This document shows, piece by piece, positions 62,711-64,000 of a stretch of 64,000 nucleotides of DNA. Source of the DNA: Opisthocomus hoazin (lineage: Eukaryota > Chordata > Aves > Opisthocomiformes > Opisthocomidae); NCBI RefSeq assembly GCF_030867145.1, contig NC_134454.1:64524308-64588307 (forward strand), written 5' to 3'. The notes under the pieces are model-generated. The model had not been told where the DNA came from and made no database searches. It saw nothing but the letters and a program-made list of their open reading frames with translations. Every line of letters begins with the position of its first letter. Position 1 is the stretch's first letter. Position numbers and translations under genes: made by a program.

Positions 62711-64000
62711 TCTCCGCACACGAATACTGAGGCACACAGGCTCTCTGCAGGCCAGTAAAAGACTGTCTTAAACAAGGCTTAAAGAGGAATAATGTGGCTC
62801 ACTGGGTATGAGCAGCTCTTCAGAGGCCTTGCAGACACATCTTATGGAAGTGTTCCTTTTTATTTCTTCTGTTTTAAACACCCTATTTTTACTTCCCAGT
62901 ATCTTTTTGGGTTTTGTTTTGTGTGCGTGTGTGTTTGCTGTTTGTTTCTTAGAATAACTGCAAGCTTTGAACTTGTTTGTTATGTGGGGTTTTTGTGTGC
63001 ATTTGTTTTGGTTATTTTAATTAAGTCAGTCCTTCTGTAAATAGCCATTTAGAAAATTCCCCCAAAATCCAGACAATAATCTTTGCAAAGCATTAGTTTA
63101 CATTTCCAATTCTCTTATCTTCAGAAGCGTGGTTGAAAAAAATGGACATTTGTCTGCTCAGTAGGTGGATGATTGCTTTATGTACCAATTATAAACTGTA
63201 TGGTTTCCAAATAAGTTTACTATGAAATTAACTTGTTTGTATCTTTTAATCTTAAGAGGCTGGAGAGATGTAGTGCTGGTTCCAGCAATTCTCATGTTGG
63301 GCAGTATTACCTTATTTGCTTATGCTGTCCCAACTCCGTATCCATCTTTTATATTCTCTTCGATGACTTCCATCCCAACTGTAAAATATACTTTAGGTCT
63401 GTATTGCAGACTTGGGCTTTGGTCTGTTACTGGGGCATTCAACTGCTACAATAATGCGAATAGTCTTTCTGTACTGCAAAGGTAAGGATTGCTGATGGCA
63501 ATGCAGTCGTGCAAACAGAAGGCCAAATGTCCTGGCAAGTCTTAATCTTCTAACCACAACAGGTGATGTTTGAATACAGGACCATGTGTGTAAGAGAGAA
63601 AAGCAGTTTGCCTGTAGTACAGATTTTGTGCAGCTGAAGACTCCTGCTTACTACCAGGACGTGGGAGTGTGTTTGCTTTTAACAAGGGGTTTTTTTAGTT
63701 GTTTAAAGATAGTTTAGAAAGAGAGATAATAGAAGCAAATTTTAAGCATGTTCAGATATAAGAAATTGTAGTCTAAGTTCAGTTGCTAAAACTTTGCATA
63801 CAAATGTTACTTACCCTGGAGCTTTACTTCGTTGGAACGCATTTTCTGGAGCTCATTGCAGACTATTTCAAGCGTATCAGCAGGAGGATTTGGTATTTTA
63901 GGACTGCTGTTCAGTGGAAAGGATGGAGTATCTAAAAACTACTCTATCTGCAGTAGTGTACTTCTCTCTGAAAACAAGTTTGCTTCGTTTTACCTGTGAT

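Larger units (their letters stand above)
50228..64000 (+). other. JMY: JMY intron 1, first 13.8 kb
   Basis: The intron opens with gtgagg. I searched for the next JMY exon, which should continue the frame with the start of the coiled-coil region, and did not find it, so the intron extends beyond the window. Contents: T-rich runs (50,398-50,421; T15 at 51,016-51,030), a short CR1 relic (58,542-58,605), LTR copy B (61,656-62,710), a TG-rich stretch near 62,915-62,940, and otherwise unique AT-rich sequence. Confidence 0.85.

Noticed and set aside
50228..64000. Search for JMY exon 2
   Set aside because: No segment continuing the frame after RKRIQE with a good acceptor was found; intron 1 extends beyond the window.
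1..64000. tRNA, rRNA, CRISPR array or prokaryote-type operon signals
   Set aside because: No cloverleaf-type A/B box pairs, rRNA blocks or regularly spaced repeats were seen; the window is ordinary vertebrate nuclear DNA.

Overview
The window is vertebrate nuclear DNA from a bird. The evidence is several CR1 LINE copies with the octamer-type 3' tail, an env-less ERVL-type provirus, two ~1 kb LTR repeats of a kind I know from neoavian genomes, and two spliced genes in the conserved vertebrate order BHMT then JMY, both on the + strand. The species cannot be fixed from the sequence; a neoavian, possibly a passerine, fits best.

Layout. 1-10,600: 3' part of BHMT (betaine-homocysteine S-methyltransferase). 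Six coding exons run from residue 56 to the stop at 10,419, all with GT/AG borders and compatible phases; exons 1 and 2 lie upstream of the window. 10,600-48,400: about 38 kb between the genes with no convincing host gene. It holds a 3' CR1 piece (about 11,415-12,062), a long CR1 copy with most of ORF2 (about 17,735-20,801), a MIR-like SINE (about 21,815-21,975), smaller CR1 pieces, an ERVL-like provirus on the - strand (27,749-34,373) with two LTRs, primer site, polypurine tract, 5-bp target duplication and decayed gag/pro/pol, and a solo-type LTR (about 42,607-43,589). About 48,470-50,260: a CpG island with the JMY promoter, 5' UTR and first coding exon (49,385-50,227). 50,228-64,000: the first part of JMY intron 1, containing a second LTR of the same family as the one at 42.6 kb (about 61,656-62,710) and a short CR1 relic.

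The two host genes have unrelated jobs: BHMT is a cytosolic zinc methyltransferase of methionine and betaine metabolism, JMY an actin-nucleation and p53-cofactor protein. They are neighbours by conserved synteny. No previously undescribed system is evident. The most useful second looks are two same-orientation homologous LTRs flanking the JMY promoter and exon 1, upstream ORFs in the JMY leader, the long single-frame CR1 ORF2, and the well-bounded provirus with its gag/pro junction.
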